Shown here: positions 55,050-64,000 of the stretch, piece by piece
Layout: every line of letters starts with the position of its first letter
Numbering within the stretch: the first letter of the stretch is position 1
Source: Acidovorax sp. Leaf78
Lineage (GTDB): Bacteria > Pseudomonadota > Gammaproteobacteria > Burkholderiales > Burkholderiaceae_C
Direction: 5' to 3'
DNA length: 64,000 nucleotides
Assembly (NCBI RefSeq): GCF_001422735.1
Contig: NZ_LMLZ01000020.1
Coordinates: forward strand, 357,384 to 421,383
Translations under genes and position numbers: made by a program
Notes under the pieces: generated by a model
The model's input: the letters and a program-made list of their open reading frames with translations, nothing else
Database searches by the model: none
What the model was told of the DNA's origin: nothing

Positions 55050-55895
55050 TCAGGCGCCGGGTGCTTGCGACTGCTCGCAGTGCACCTGCAGCAGTTCGCG
55101 GTCGGCCAGTGTGGCGCCAAAACGCACCGCGCTCAGGCAGCCGCCCCACACGCAGCCGGTGTCCAGGCCCAGCAGATCGCTGCGGTTGAGCCAGCCCAAT
55201 GTGGACCAGTGGCCGAACGCGACCAGCGTGCGTGCAGCGCGGCGCCCTGGCACGTCGAACCAGGGCATCAGGCCTGCGGGCGCATCGCTGGCGCTCTCGG
55301 TGCTGTCGAAGTCCATCTCCCCGCGAGCCGAGCAAAAGCGCAGCCGCGTGAGCGCGTTCACGATGACGCGCAAGCGGTCGTTGCCGGTCAGCTCGTCGCT
55401 CCAACGGTCAGGGGTGTTGCCGTACATCGCCTGCAGAAAGCCGGGCAGGTCGGGCCCGCGCAGCACGGCCGCCACCTCGTCGGCGTGCGCCAGTGCGTCC
55501 TGGGCAGACCACCCGGGCAGCACCCCGGCATGCACCATCAGCAGCGTCTCGCCGCCGTGCGTGTGCGTGCGGGCCAGCGGTTGGCTGCGCACCCACTGCA
55601 GCAAGGCATCGCGGTCAGGCGCCTCCAGCACGGAGGCCAGCGTGTCGCGGCGCGACGGCTTGCGGGCCCCGTGGGCCGCGGCCAGCAGGTGCAGGTCGTG
55701 GTTGCCCAGCAGGCTGCGCAGCGCGCCGTCGTGCGCGATGCAGCGGCGCAGCACGGCGGCCGAATCGGGCCCGCGGTTCACCAGGTCGCCCAGCAGGTAC
55801 ACCGTGTCGCGGCTGGCAGAAAAACCGATCTCGTCGAGCAGGCGCCCCAGCGCGCTGTCGCAGCCCTGGATATCGCCGATGCAGTAAAGAGCCAT
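55050..55895 (-). CDS. apaH: Symmetrical bis(5'-nucleosyl)-tetraphosphatase
   Basis: ApaH splits diadenosine tetraphosphate into two ADP and can remove Np4 caps from RNA. The 281-residue protein has the metallophosphatase motifs GDIQGC (7-12), GDLVNRGPDS, GNHD and the later His in MVHAGVLPGW, and the family landmark FGHWSTLG. It is convergent with rhlE. The start is well supported by MALYCIGDIQGC. Confidence 0.96.
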   Translation of the reverse strand: MALYCIGDIQGCDSALGRLLDEIGFSASRDTVYLLGDLVNRGPDSAAVLRRCIAHDGALRSLLGNHDLHLLAAAHGARKPSRRDTLASVLEAPDRDALLQWVRSQPLARTHTHGGETLLMVHAGVLPGWSAQDALAHADEVAAVLRGPDLPGFLQAMYGNTPDRWSDELTGNDRLRVIVNALTRLRFCSARGEMDFDSTESASDAPAGLMPWFDVPGRRAARTLVAFGHWSTLGWLNRSDLLGLDTGCVWGGCLSAVRFGATLADRELLQVHCEQSQAPGA

Positions 55896-56202
55896 GGGTA
55901 CTTGTGGTGTGTAAGGAGCAGCGATTCTCTGCGGGATTGCACGGCCCGCGGCGGCAACCGGTGTCGATTGCTGAATGCAGAGTGCATTTCAGGCCGGGCG
56001 TGGCGGATGCGCCAATGCCTTGAAAGCGTTGCAGGCCACAGTCTGTGGGGCGCGCGCCCGATATTCAGGATTTACAGGGCGTGATGCGTTCGCAATAAAA
56101 CTTTACGGCTTGCAGATAGATGGTAGGGGCGCTCCCGGCCCACAGTGGCTGGCATATTCCGATGGATATCACACCCGGTGCCCAGGGCTTTCAGGTCGTC
56201 CA

Positions 56203-56224
56203 ACCCATCCCCATGGGGATGGGT
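56203..56224. promoter_or_regulatory. 22-bp perfect palindrome upstream of the hns-like gene
   Basis: The left half ACCCATCCCCA is the exact reverse complement of the right half TGGGGATGGGT, with no spacer. It lies about 105 bp before the -10 of the H-NS family gene and may be a regulator-binding site. Confidence 0.45.
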
Positions 56225-56329
56225 GTAGTGGCAAAGGTGGGACGATTCCTACAAATGGCGCTGGCTTATTCCATAGCATTGAAAATGGGATTTTTTCGGG
56301 GCTGTGAACCACACGGCAGAAAATATTCC

Positions 56330-56335
56330 TATAAT
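56330..56335 (+). promoter_or_regulatory. -10 element of the hns-like gene
   Basis: TATAAT, a perfect sigma-70 -10 hexamer, lies 39 bp before the start codon in an A/T-rich context (AAATATTCCTATAATCG). No good -35 is seen at 16-18 bp; GTGAAC lies 20 bp away. Confidence 0.5.
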
Positions 56336-56374
56336 CGCGCCTGTCTTTCACCCTTACACCTAAATCCAGACATC

Positions 56375-56680
56375 ATGACCACTAGCTACAAAGACCTGCT
56401 GAAGCAGCGTGAAGCCCTCGAGCAGCAAATCAACGAAGCGCGCCGCAGCGAATTGTCGAGCGCTGTCGCTCAGGTTCGTTCGCTGGTGGCTGAATATGGC
56501 CTGACCGCGCAAGACGTGTTCCCCGCTGGCAAGTCTGCTGGCAAGGGCACCCGCAGCTCCACCGCTGGCACCAAGGTCGCGCCCAAGTACCGCAACCCCG
56601 CCACCGGCGAAACCTGGACTGGCCGTGGCAAGGCGCCCAAGTGGATTCAAAACGAAAGCCGCGAAAAGTTCGTCATCTGA
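56375..56680 (+). CDS. H-NS family nucleoid-associated protein
   Basis: This 101-residue DNA-binding protein of the H-NS/BpH3 type has an N-terminal coiled coil for dimerisation (YKDLLKQREALEQQINEARR, about 5-50), a basic Gly/Ser linker, and the C-terminal AT-hook-like domain YRNPATGETWTGRGKAPKW. Such proteins silence AT-rich DNA and organise the nucleoid. The gene is monocistronic, with a long upstream control region and a strong terminator after it. Confidence 0.93.
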   Translation: MTTSYKDLLKQREALEQQINEARRSELSSAVAQVRSLVAEYGLTAQDVFPAGKSAGKGTRSSTAGTKVAPKYRNPATGETWTGRGKAPKWIQNESREKFVI

Positions 56681-56706
56681 TTCGCCGCCCGGACCGTCCG
56701 GATGGT

Positions 56707-56737
56707 AAAAAAGCCCGCTCTTCAGCGGGCTTTTTTT
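56707..56737 (+). terminator. Terminator of the hns-like gene
   Basis: AAAAAAGCCCGCT, loop CTTC, AGCGGGCTTTTTTT: a 13-bp stem with a 7-T run, 27 bp after the stop. Confidence 0.92.
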
Positions 56738-56749
56738 GTGGATTCGTTA

Positions 56750-56768
56750 ATCCCCCAATTGGTGCAGG
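56750..56768. repeat. Short motif shared with the MCP upstream region
   Basis: ATCCCCCAATTGGTGCAGG, 18 of 19 identical to 40190-40208. It lies just past the hns terminator. Confidence 0.5.
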
Positions 56769-56982
56769 CCGGGGTGCAGGGTTGAATGGTTTTTATCCAT
56801 CCTCACAGCAGCGCCGGCTTGGCTCGATTGCGATGGCGGGAGATGCCTCGCTTGTCTGGCCAAAGTGGCGTCGCAGTACAACTTTGGATAATTAGGGGGA
56901 AACCCTGCCCCCGCCTCAAACCCTGCGCCATTGCATGGCGCCCAGACAGCAGCAGGCCAGAAGGTCTATTTGCTGCCGCCAT

Positions 56983-57867
56983 TTACGCCTGCCTGTTTTG
57001 CGCCGCCACGTCGCGCAGCACCTGCGCCGTGAAATCGTCGGCTGGAAAGAATGACTCCACCGCCAGCTCCTGCAGCGTCACGTCCACCGGGGTGCCGAAT
57101 ATCGTGGTGGTGCTGATCAGCGAGAGCATGCCGTGGCGGCTTTCAAAGCAAAACGGCATTACCACGCCCAGCAATTCACCGGGCAGCACGGTGGATTGCG
57201 CGCCCGCAGGCTCGGGATATTCCAGCAGCTCGGCTTGCAATGCGATCAGCACCGGGTCGGCCGTGGCCTGGATCTGCTGGCGCAGCCGCTCGAACAAATG
57301 CGAACGCCACTGCGCCAGATTGGCGATGCGCGGCGCCAGCCCCTCAGGGTGCAGGCTCAGGCGGAACACGTTCACGGGCGGCGCCAGCAGCTCAGGCGCC
57401 ACGTGGTCCGCCAGCAGGGCCTGGGCCGCGCGGTTGGTGGCCACCACGTTCCAGCAGCGGTCCAGCGCGATGGCGGGGCAGGGCTCGTGGCCCTTGAGCA
57501 CCAGCTCCACTGCCTGCCGTGCTGCGGCCAGCGCCGGGTCGTCCAGCGCGCGCTCGCGGTACATGGGCGCATAGCCGGCGGCCACCAGCAGGGCGTTGCG
57601 CTCGCGCAGGGGCACGGCCAGGCGTTCGCACAGGCGCAGCACCATGTCGCGGCTGGGGTTGGTGCGGCCGGTTTCCATGAAGCTCACGTGGCGCGTGGAG
57701 ATGTCCGCCTCGTCCGCCAGCTCCAGCTGGCTCAGGTGCCGCTGCTGGCGCCAGGTGCGCAGGTGGTCGCCGAACGATGCGGGCCCGGCCGCTGCGGCGC
57801 GGTGCGGCAGGGTGGGGCGCGGTGGGCGGTGCGACGGGGTGGATGCGGAGGATGCGGAGGAGGTCAT
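56983..57867 (-). CDS. XRE family regulator with MmyB-like ligand domain
   Basis: This 294-residue regulator has a Ser/Pro-rich head (1-28), a helix-turn-helix (about 32-90; LSQLELADEADISTRHVSFMETGRTNPSRDMV) and a C-terminal MmyB-like ligand-binding domain (about 115-275; ALDRCWNVVATNRAAQAL and VNVFRLSLHPEGLAPRI). In MmyB regulators this domain binds fatty-acid-like ligands; the true ligand here is unknown. It is divergent from a small membrane protein gene 124 bp away, a likely target. AGGA lies 9 nt before the ATG. Confidence 0.88.
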   Translation of the reverse strand: MTSSASSASTPSHRPPRPTLPHRAAAAGPASFGDHLRTWRQQRHLSQLELADEADISTRHVSFMETGRTNPSRDMVLRLCERLAVPLRERNALLVAAGYAPMYRERALDDPALAAARQAVELVLKGHEPCPAIALDRCWNVVATNRAAQALLADHVAPELLAPPVNVFRLSLHPEGLAPRIANLAQWRSHLFERLRQQIQATADPVLIALQAELLEYPEPAGAQSTVLPGELLGVVMPFCFESRHGMLSLISTTTIFGTPVDVTLQELAVESFFPADDFTAQVLRDVAAQNRQA

Positions 57868-57990
57868 GGGCCACATCCTAGGGTCAAAGCGGACACGGGC
57901 CATTACCTGCCAGGTCATCGACTCGGTGCGCCGTGGCGGGAACGATGCAGGCCTGTTCTTCGTTTTTTCAACCCAGTCAAGGAGCCTTCC

Positions 57991-58398
57991 ATGTTCAGTC
58001 TGATGTCTTCCCCCCGATTCCTGCGTGCTGTGGTCTGGTTCGATGCGTCCACGGGTGTCTTGCTCGGTGCCCTGCATCTGTTGCTGACTGCGCCGCTGAC
58101 CGAATGGCTGGGCCTGCCGACGGGGCTGCTGCAGGTCACCGGCGCGCTGCTGTTGGGCTACGCGGCGCTGGCCGTGGCGATTGCGCGGTCCGAGCCCATG
58201 CCCCGGGGCTGGCTGTGGGTGCTGATCGTGGGCAACTTTGCGTGGGCGTTGGCCAGCCTGGCGCTGCTGCTGGCCTCGCCGCTCACGCCCACGCTGCTCG
58301 GCCAGGCATACCTGGTGGTGCATGTGGTGTCGGTGGCGTTGTTGGCAGAACTGCAGTGGTTCGGTGTGCGCCGCCTGCCTGTGTGGGCAGCCGCGTAG
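57991..58398 (+). CDS. Small four-helix integral membrane protein
   Basis: This 135-residue hydrophobic protein has four predicted helices (about 13-35, 43-65, 73-95 and 100-122) and a short charged C-terminus. An AAGGAG ribosome-binding site precedes the ATG. I do not assign a family; its position opposite the XRE/MmyB regulator suggests it is the regulated partner. A palindromic repeat follows 18 bp after the stop. Confidence 0.75.
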   Translation: MFSLMSSPRFLRAVVWFDASTGVLLGALHLLLTAPLTEWLGLPTGLLQVTGALLLGYAALAVAIARSEPMPRGWLWVLIVGNFAWALASLALLLASPLTPTLLGQAYLVVHVVSVALLAELQWFGVRRLPVWAAA

Positions 58399-58415
58399 GG
58401 TAATGCAGGCGATTG

Positions 58416-58476
58416 CTATCAAATAAATAGCTGCTGGCGCTTGTCCATCAAGCGGTAGCGGCTATTTTTATTTGAA
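58416..58476. repeat. Palindromic repeat copy between the membrane protein gene and acnA
   Basis: CTATCAAATAAATAGCTGCTGGCGCTTG, TCCAT, then CAAGCGGTAGCGGCTATTTTT and ATTTGAA. The hairpin is followed by a T run and may terminate the upstream gene. Its layout aligns with the signal-peptide copies at 8719 and 18617. Confidence 0.8.
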
Positions 58477-58611
58477 TTTTCAGCGCTGTGGCCCGGGTCC
58501 ATGCACGTGCCGGGCGCACGCAGCGCCGCGCGGCACCTGTGCATACCCCCACGATTGCGCCGTCACGTGAGGCTGACAGAATAGGCCTGTTGCGTCACAC
58601 AGGAGTTCGCC

Positions 58612-61548
58612 ATGGCCTCATCGCCCAAGCCGCCAGCCACCCCGTCTTCCCGCCCAGCCACCGGCGCTTCGCCGCGCCACGCGTTTGCCAGCACGCTCAA
58701 GAGCTTCAAGACAGCGTCCGGCAAGGAGGGGTACTTCTACTCCCTGCCCGCACTGGCCCGTCAGTTCCCCGAGGTCAGCCGCCTGCCGGTGTCCATCCGC
58801 ATCGTGCTCGAATCGGTGCTGCGCAATTGCGATGGCCGCAAGGTGACGCCCGAGCACGTGCAGCAGCTGGCGCACTGGGCGCCCAACGCCGAGCGCAAGG
58901 ACGAGATCCCCTTCGTCGTCTCGCGCGTGGTGCTGCAGGACTTCACCGGCGTACCGCTGCTGGCCGACCTGGCCGCCATGCGCAGCGTGGCCGGCCGGCT
59001 GGGCAAGAACCCCAAGAAGATCGAGCCGCTGGTGCCGGTGGACCTGGTGGTCGACCACTCCATCATGGTCGACTACTACGGCAAGAAGAATTCGCTCGAC
59101 CTGAACATGAAGCTCGAATTCCAGCGCAACCGCGAGCGCTACGAGTTCATGAAGTGGGGCATGCAGGCCTTCAGCACCTTCGGCGTGGTGCCCCCGGGCT
59201 TCGGCATCGTGCACCAGGTGAACCTGGAATACCTGGCCCGCGGCGTGCACAAGACCAAGGACGCCACGCGCCCCGTCTACTACCCCGACACCCTGGTGGG
59301 CACCGACAGCCACACCACCATGATCAACGGCATCGGCGTGGTGGGCTGGGGCGTGGGCGGCATCGAAGCCGAGGCCGCCATGCTGGGCCAGCCGGTGTAC
59401 TTCCTCACGCCCGATGTGGTGGGCTTCGAGCTCACGGGCCAGCTGCGCGAGGGCGTGACCGCCACCGACCTGGTGCTCACCGTGACCGAGATCCTGCGCC
59501 AGCACAAGGTGGTGGGCAAGTTCGTCGAATTTTTCGGCGAAGGCACGCGCACGCTGTCCCTGCCCGACCGCGCCACCATCGGCAACATGGCGCCCGAATA
59601 CGGCGCCACCATGGGGTTCTTTCCGGTCGATGAGAAGACCATCGACTACTTCCAGGGCACGGGCCGCACCAAGGTGGAGATCGAAGCCTTCGAGGCGTAC
59701 TTCCGCGCGCAGGGCTTGTTCGGCGTGCCGCTGGCCGGCGAGATCGACTACTCGCAAGTGGTGCGCCTGAACCTGGGCGACGTCACCCCCAGCCTGGCCG
59801 GGCCCAAGCGCCCGCAGGACCGCATCGAGCTGGGCAAGGTCGCCAGCCAGTTCGCCGAGCTGTTCAGCCAGCCCATTGCCAGCAACGGCTTCAATCGCCC
59901 AGCCGAGCTGCTTCACACCCGCCACCATGTGCGCCCTGACGACGCGCCGGCCGACCCCGTCACGCCCGCCGAAAAGCCCGCGCCCTCGGGCGGGCCGCGC
60001 TTCCTGGTCGAGATGGAGCACAACAAGCCCACGCTGGCCGCCGCGCGCGCCGACGTGCCGGCCCAGCAGGCCAGCCGGCCCGGCGACGTGAGCATCGGCA
60101 ACGGCGACGTGCTCATTGCCGCCATCACCAGCTGCACCAACACCAGCAACCCCAGCGTGCTGCTGGCCGCGGGCCTGCTGGCCAAGAAAGCGGTGGAGGC
60201 GGGGCTCAAGGTCAAGCCGCACATCAAGACCTCGCTCGCACCCGGCTCGCGCATCGTCACCGAATACCTCACCGAGACCGGCCTGCTGCCGTATCTGGAA
60301 AAGCTCGGCTTTGCGCTGGCGGGCTACGGCTGCACCACCTGCATCGGCAACGCGGGCGACCTCACGGCCGAGCTCAATGACGTGATCACCAGCAACGACC
60401 TGGTGTGCGCGGCCGTGCTGTCGGGCAACCGCAACTTCGAGGCGCGCATCCACCCCAACCTCAAGGCCAACTTCCTGGCCAGCCCGCCGCTGGTGGTGGC
60501 CTACGCGATCGCCGGCACGGTGCTCAAGGACCTGATGACCGAGCCCGTGGGCAAAGGTAAGGGCGGGCGCGACGTGTACCTGGGCGACATCTGGCCCACC
60601 AGCGACGAGATCCAGCAGCTGATGAAGTTCGCGATGAACGGCAAGGCCTTCCGCGAGAACTACGCCAAGGTGAGCACCGAGCCCGGCAAGCTGTGGGAGA
60701 AGATTCTGGGCGTCTCCGGCAATACCTACACTTGGCCTGCCAGCACCTACATCGCTGAGCCGCCGTTTTTTGCCCAGTTCACGCTGGAACAAGGCGAGTT
60801 CACCGCTTCTGCAGTGCACGGCGCGCGCATCATGGCGCTGTTCGGCGACTCCATCACCACCGACCACATCTCGCCTGCGGGCTCCATCAAGGCCACGTCG
60901 CCCGCCGGCCAGTGGCTGCAGCTCAACGGCGTGCAAAAGGCCGACTTCAACAGCTACGGCGCACGCCGCGGCAACCACGACGTGATGATGCGCGGCACCT
61001 TCGCCAACGTGCGCATCAAGAACCTCATGATCCCGCCCACCGCCGACGGCTCGCGCGAGGAGGGCGGCGTGACGGTGTTCCAGAACGAAGGTGCGCTGCA
61101 GGGCGAGAAGATGTTCATCTTCGACGCCGCCATGCAGTACATCGCGCAGAAGACGCCCACGGTGATCTTCGCGGGCGAGGAATACGGCACGGGGTCGAGC
61201 CGCGACTGGGCGGCCAAGGGCACGCAACTGCTGGGCATCAAGGCCGTGGTGGCGCGCAGCTTCGAGCGCATCCACCGCTCCAACCTGGTGGGCATGGGCG
61301 TGCTGCCCCTGCAGTTCAAGGCGGGCGAGTCGTGGGAGACGCTGGGCCTGGTCGGCAACGAAGAGATCGACGTGGTGCCCGACCCCGCACTCACGCCGCA
61401 AAGCGATGCGCAACTGGTGATCCGCCGCGCCGACGGCTCGCGCCAGGAGGTCACCGTCACGCTGCGCATCGACACCCCCATCGAGGTGGACTACTACCAG
61501 GCCGGCGGCATCCTGCCGTTCGTGCTGCGCCAGTTGCTGCAGGGCTGA
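58612..61548 (+). CDS. acnA: Aconitate hydratase AcnA
   Basis: Aconitase isomerises citrate to isocitrate in the TCA cycle using a 4Fe-4S cluster; AcnA-type proteins can also bind mRNA when the cluster is lost. The 978-residue protein keeps the cluster ligands in TSCTNTSNP and GCTTCIGN and the active-site [12 protein letters not shown]. It is about 80 residues longer than most AcnA proteins, from a Ser/Pro head and a linker insert (about residues 435-495, [20 protein letters not shown] onward) directly before TSCTN. A CAGGAG site precedes the ATG. It appears monocistronic. Confidence 0.95.
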   Translation: MASSPKPPATPSSRPATGASPRHAFASTLKSFKTASGKEGYFYSLPALARQFPEVSRLPVSIRIVLESVLRNCDGRKVTPEHVQQLAHWAPNAERKDEIPFVVSRVVLQDFTGVPLLADLAAMRSVAGRLGKNPKKIEPLVPVDLVVDHSIMVDYYGKKNSLDLNMKLEFQRNRERYEFMKWGMQAFSTFGVVPPGFGIVHQVNLEYLARGVHKTKDATRPVYYPDTLVGTDSHTTMINGIGVVGWGVGGIEAEAAMLGQPVYFLTPDVVGFELTGQLREGVTATDLVLTVTEILRQHKVVGKFVEFFGEGTRTLSLPDRATIGNMAPEYGATMGFFPVDEKTIDYFQGTGRTKVEIEAFEAYFRAQGLFGVPLAGEIDYSQVVRLNLGDVTPSLAGPKRPQDRIELGKVASQFAELFSQPIASNGFNRPAELLHTRHHVRPDDAPADPVTPAEKPAPSGGPRFLVEMEHNKPTLAAARADVPAQQASRPGDVSIGNGDVLIAAITSCTNTSNPSVLLAAGLLAKKAVEAGLKVKPHIKTSLAPGSRIVTEYLTETGLLPYLEKLGFALAGYGCTTCIGNAGDLTAELNDVITSNDLVCAAVLSGNRNFEARIHPNLKANFLASPPLVVAYAIAGTVLKDLMTEPVGKGKGGRDVYLGDIWPTSDEIQQLMKFAMNGKAFRENYAKVSTEPGKLWEKILGVSGNTYTWPASTYIAEPPFFAQFTLEQGEFTASAVHGARIMALFGDSITTDHISPAGSIKATSPAGQWLQLNGVQKADFNSYGARRGNHDVMMRGTFANVRIKNLMIPPTADGSREEGGVTVFQNEGALQGEKMFIFDAAMQYIAQKTPTVIFAGEEYGTGSSRDWAAKGTQLLGIKAVVARSFERIHRSNLVGMGVLPLQFKAGESWETLGLVGNEEIDVVPDPALTPQSDAQLVIRRADGSRQEVTVTLRIDTPIEVDYYQAGGILPFVLRQLLQG

Positions 61549-61882
61549 GGTTGGGGGGGGTCGTGCGTTGGGCAGCGCTGTGTGGTGCTCCTCGGGCGCG
61601 CGGCCTTCAGACACCGCACTGAGCCCGTGGGGCCCCGCGCCATGACCGGCTGGTCGCGCAAGCTGACGTAAAAGGTGGGGGCGCAAGGGTTACCCCCTGC
61701 GGCCCCGACACCCTCAGGGTCCACGGCAGAGTGCCGACATTGAGGCTACGACTGCGTGGCAAGACTCGTGGTGGAGGGGGCCAAGTAAAGCCGGCCGGGC
61801 ATCCTGCCGTTGGGTTTACTCATGGATACACTTGTGACGCGATGTAGAACTCTGTAGAAATACGCCTGTCTCTCGCTCGCCC
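61549..61882. other. Intergenic region between acnA and the PAS/GGDEF gene
   Basis: These 334 bp have no credible ORF, tRNA or strong hairpin. The first third is very G-rich. An in-frame stop (TGA) about 40 bp before the next gene fixes ATG 61883 as its earliest start. Confidence 0.6.
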
Positions 61883-64000
61883 ATGGCCCCACCACCCCTC
61901 ACACGCTCCTCCAGGCCGCGCCTGCCGCAGCTGATCGACGCGCCCGCCGCCACGGTGGTGCTCGTCGTGGCTGTGCTGGCGCTGACCGTGGTGCCCCTGG
62001 CGCGGGTGCTGGGCGAAGGGGCGGGCGCGCAGCACGGGCTCGAGCCTTTTTTCGAGCTGATGGCTGTGCTGCTGGGCCTGCTGGTGGTCACCGTGTCGCT
62101 GCACACGCTGGATGCACCCGAGCAGGCCCGCGCCAATGTGCTGGCCGCCGGCTTTGTCGTGGCGGCGGCCTGCAACTTTTTGCACGGCGTGCTCGCGCAT
62201 TCCACGCCGGTGCACATGCCCTCGGCCACCTCCGACATCTCGCTGTGGCTCAGCAGCTGGGCGCGGCTGGCCGAAACCGTCACCTTGCTGCTCATGGGGC
62301 TGCAGGTGGCCGCTCCGGGCCCGGCCAGGGCGTGGCTGGCCGGCGCGGGTGCAGTGGCACTGCTGCTGGTGGTCTCGTCGCTCGGCCCGCTGCCCGGCTG
62401 GTTCGCATCGGCCGCGGGGGGCGGGCTGCGGCGCTACCTGGCCTGGGCGCTTGTCATGGCGCTGGCGGTGGCGGCTGTGTGGTGCTACCGCGGGGCGCAG
62501 CGCCACGCACAACGGCGCGAGCGCGTGCTGGCCTGGGCCGCGCTGGCATTCCTGTGCGGCGAAGTCACGGTGGCCACGCTGGGCGGCCACTCGCCGGTGG
62601 GCGGGCCACTGGCCCACGGCCTGCGCGTGGTGGCCTATGCACTGCTGTACCAAGCCGTTTTCAATGCCGGCATTCGCCTGCCGTTCGCACGCGTGCAGGA
62701 GGCCGAGCGCCGCCTGCGCGAGAGCGAGGGCCGCCTGTCCCTGCTGGGGCGCAACCTGCCGCACAGCGTGCTCTACCAGGTGGTGCGCGAGCTCGATGGC
62801 CGCACGCACTTCGTCCATGTGGGCGAGGCGCTGGAGCGCCTGCACGGCGTGAGCGCGCAGGACGCGCTGCGCGACCCTCTGCGGGTGTACCGCCAGATCC
62901 TCCCGGAAGACCTCAAGCGCCTGCGGCAGTTGGAACGTGCGTCGTTTCTCACCATGTCCACGCTCGATGTGGTGTTCCGCATCCGCCGCGCCGACGGCCA
63001 GCTGCGCTGGATGCACCTGAGCGCATCGCCCCGCCCGCTCGACGATGGCCGCGTGATGTGGGACGGCGTGCAGACCGACATCACCGCCCACCACCTGGCC
63101 GAAGAAGCCGCGCATGCGCACGAGGCCTTGATGGCCAACATGCTGCGCCAGGTGCCGGGCGGCGTGGCGAGGCTGGACAAGGACCTGCGCGTGCTGTACG
63201 TAAACGAGCAGCAGGCGCGCTGGCTGCGCACCGAACCCGCGCAGTTGCAAGGGCGGGTGCTCAAGGACGTGCTGCCCCCCGAACTGATGGCGCGCATGCA
63301 GCCGTATTTCGACAAGGCCTTTGGCGGCGAGACGGCGGTGTTCGAGAACCGCGTGGACGCCCCCGACGGACCGCAGTACCGCCACACCACCATCGCGCCC
63401 GAGGCGGTCACCGACCAGGGCGTGTCGGCCGTGGTGGTGTTCGCGTACGACCTGACCGAGCTCAAGCGCATCGAGACCGAACTGGCCCTGCAAAAGGCGC
63501 ACCTGGCGCGCGTGGTCAACGCCATGCCGGACATGGTGTTCCTCAAGGATGCGCAAGGCGTGTACCTGTCGGTCAACCCGGTGTTCGAGCGGTTTGCCGG
63601 CCTGCCCGAGCGGCAGGTGGTGGGGCGCAACGATTTCGACCTGGTGCCTGCCGCGGTGGCCGAGCGGTTTCGCAAGTACGACCTGCGCGCCATGCAGGCC
63701 TGGCAGCCACTGGTGTACGAAGAGACGCTCACCTTTGCCGAGGACGGCTACCAGGGCCAGTTCGAGACCATCAAGACCCCCATCCGCGACCTGCACGGCC
63801 GCGTGACCGGCGTGCTGGGCGTGTGCCGCGACATCACCGATCGCAAGCGCGCAGAACAAGAGATCGAGCGCCTGGCCTTCTACGACGCACTCACCGGCCT
63901 GCCCAACCGCCGCCTGCTGCTCGACCGCCTGCAGCGCTCCATCGCCGCCTGCCAGCGCACCAGGAACCTCGGCGCCCTGCTGTTCATCGACCTCGACAAT
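61883..64000 (+). CDS. Membrane PAS/GGDEF sensor protein (3' truncated by window)
   Basis: The 706 visible residues comprise a seven- or eight-helix MASE3-like sensor (about 15-255; FFELMAVLLGLLVVTVSLHTLD), then three PAS-type domains (about 285-410, 415-530 and 535-655, with GVQTDITAHH and GVCRDITDRKRAEQ ending two of them). A GGDEF domain then begins (LAFYDALTGLPNRRLLLDRL) and is cut at FIDLDN. Whether an EAL domain follows is unknown. It is likely a sensory diguanylate cyclase. No clear ribosome-binding site precedes the ATG. Confidence 0.9.
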   Translation, partial: MAPPPLTRSSRPRLPQLIDAPAATVVLVVAVLALTVVPLARVLGEGAGAQHGLEPFFELMAVLLGLLVVTVSLHTLDAPEQARANVLAAGFVVAAACNFLHGVLAHSTPVHMPSATSDISLWLSSWARLAETVTLLLMGLQVAAPGPARAWLAGAGAVALLLVVSSLGPLPGWFASAAGGGLRRYLAWALVMALAVAAVWCYRGAQRHAQRRERVLAWAALAFLCGEVTVATLGGHSPVGGPLAHGLRVVAYALLYQAVFNAGIRLPFARVQEAERRLRESEGRLSLLGRNLPHSVLYQVVRELDGRTHFVHVGEALERLHGVSAQDALRDPLRVYRQILPEDLKRLRQLERASFLTMSTLDVVFRIRRADGQLRWMHLSASPRPLDDGRVMWDGVQTDITAHHLAEEAAHAHEALMANMLRQVPGGVARLDKDLRVLYVNEQQARWLRTEPAQLQGRVLKDVLPPELMARMQPYFDKAFGGETAVFENRVDAPDGPQYRHTTIAPEAVTDQGVSAVVVFAYDLTELKRIETELALQKAHLARVVNAMPDMVFLKDAQGVYLSVNPVFERFAGLPERQVVGRNDFDLVPAAVAERFRKYDLRAMQAWQPLVYEETLTFAEDGYQGQFETIKTPIRDLHGRVTGVLGVCRDITDRKRAEQEIERLAFYDALTGLPNRRLLLDRLQRSIAACQRTRNLGALLFIDLDN

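Larger units (their letters stand above)
55896..56374. other. 479-bp intergenic region between apaH and the hns-like gene
   Basis: This is a long divergent control region. It holds a 22-bp perfect palindrome (56203-56224), an A/T-richer stretch towards the hns-like gene, and a consensus -10 hexamer. No convincing ORF lies in it. Confidence 0.65.
56681..56982. other. Intergenic region between the hns-like and XRE genes
   Basis: This region contains the hns terminator (56707-56737) and the 19-bp motif shared with the MCP upstream region (56750-56768). The remainder, including GATAATTAGGGGGAAACC near 56887, shows no coding frame or further recognisable element. Confidence 0.55.

Overview
The window is a high-GC chromosomal segment, densely packed on both strands. 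Gene content and order point to a betaproteobacterium of the family Comamonadaceae, most like Acidovorax and its relatives. The main grounds are the cox assembly cluster with its small DUF2970 and DUF2909 proteins, tandem DUF4148 proteins, a Bug-type binding protein, an aerobic cob cluster, and short palindromic repeats around the AATAGCTGCT...AAGCGCT core. This is recognition by eye, not a database search. I see no rRNA, tRNA, prophage, transposase or CRISPR array.

Layout. (1) 2-9312: aa3/caa3-type cytochrome c oxidase and its assembly line: ctaC (5'-truncated, with a fused cytochrome c), ctaD, a 38-residue small assembly protein, ctaG, DUF2970, ctaE, a divergent DUF2909 protein, SURF1, a SCO-like protein, ctaA, ctaB and SCO1. 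(2) 9440-12739: an orphan Bug solute-binding protein, rpoH behind a perfect CIRCE operator, and two tandem secreted DUF4148 proteins. (3) 12852-20649: a GGDEF/EAL protein and ftsY, then divergently an active/inactive M16 peptidase pair with rsmD. (4) 20727-24835: xanthine dehydrogenase xdhB-xdhA. (5) 25000-32705: aerobic cobalamin corrin-ring genes cobG-H-I-J and cobL-E-M-F on the minus strand, with cobK lying antisense in the gap between cobJ and cobL. (6) 32959-44725: a LysR regulator, a nucleoside-type ABC importer, two BMP-family binding proteins, an adenine-deaminase-like enzyme, a chemoreceptor and guanine deaminase. (7) 44995-53000: dcd, an unknown 127-residue protein, a GGDEF sensor, a ketimine-reductase-like protein, pyrrolidone-carboxylate peptidase, a YpfJ metalloprotease and a SulP-STAS-cNMP transporter. 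(8) 53353-64000: rhlE, apaH, an H-NS family gene, an XRE/MmyB regulator divergent from a membrane protein, acnA, and a membrane PAS/GGDEF sensor cut by the window end.

How they work together. Region 1 makes heme A (ctaB, ctaA), loads copper (ctaG, SCO1) and builds the terminal oxidase. Regions 4 and 6 form a purine economy: nucleosides or bases are imported, adenine and guanine are deaminated to hypoxanthine and xanthine, xanthine dehydrogenase oxidises these, and a chemoreceptor beside a transporter-less BMP protein may provide taxis. Region 5 covers most of the oxygen-dependent route from precorrin-2 towards hydrogenobyrinate. Three diguanylate cyclase-type proteins indicate substantial c-di-GMP signalling.

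The most notable non-coding content is a dispersed palindromic repeat. It acts as a terminator-like hairpin at several gene ends and appears to have been captured, in the same reading frame, as the signal-peptide core of two different exported proteins. There is also a 163-bp element with perfect 19-bp terminal inverted repeats, a CIRCE operator at rpoH, and structured DNA upstream of rhlE and the hns-like gene.
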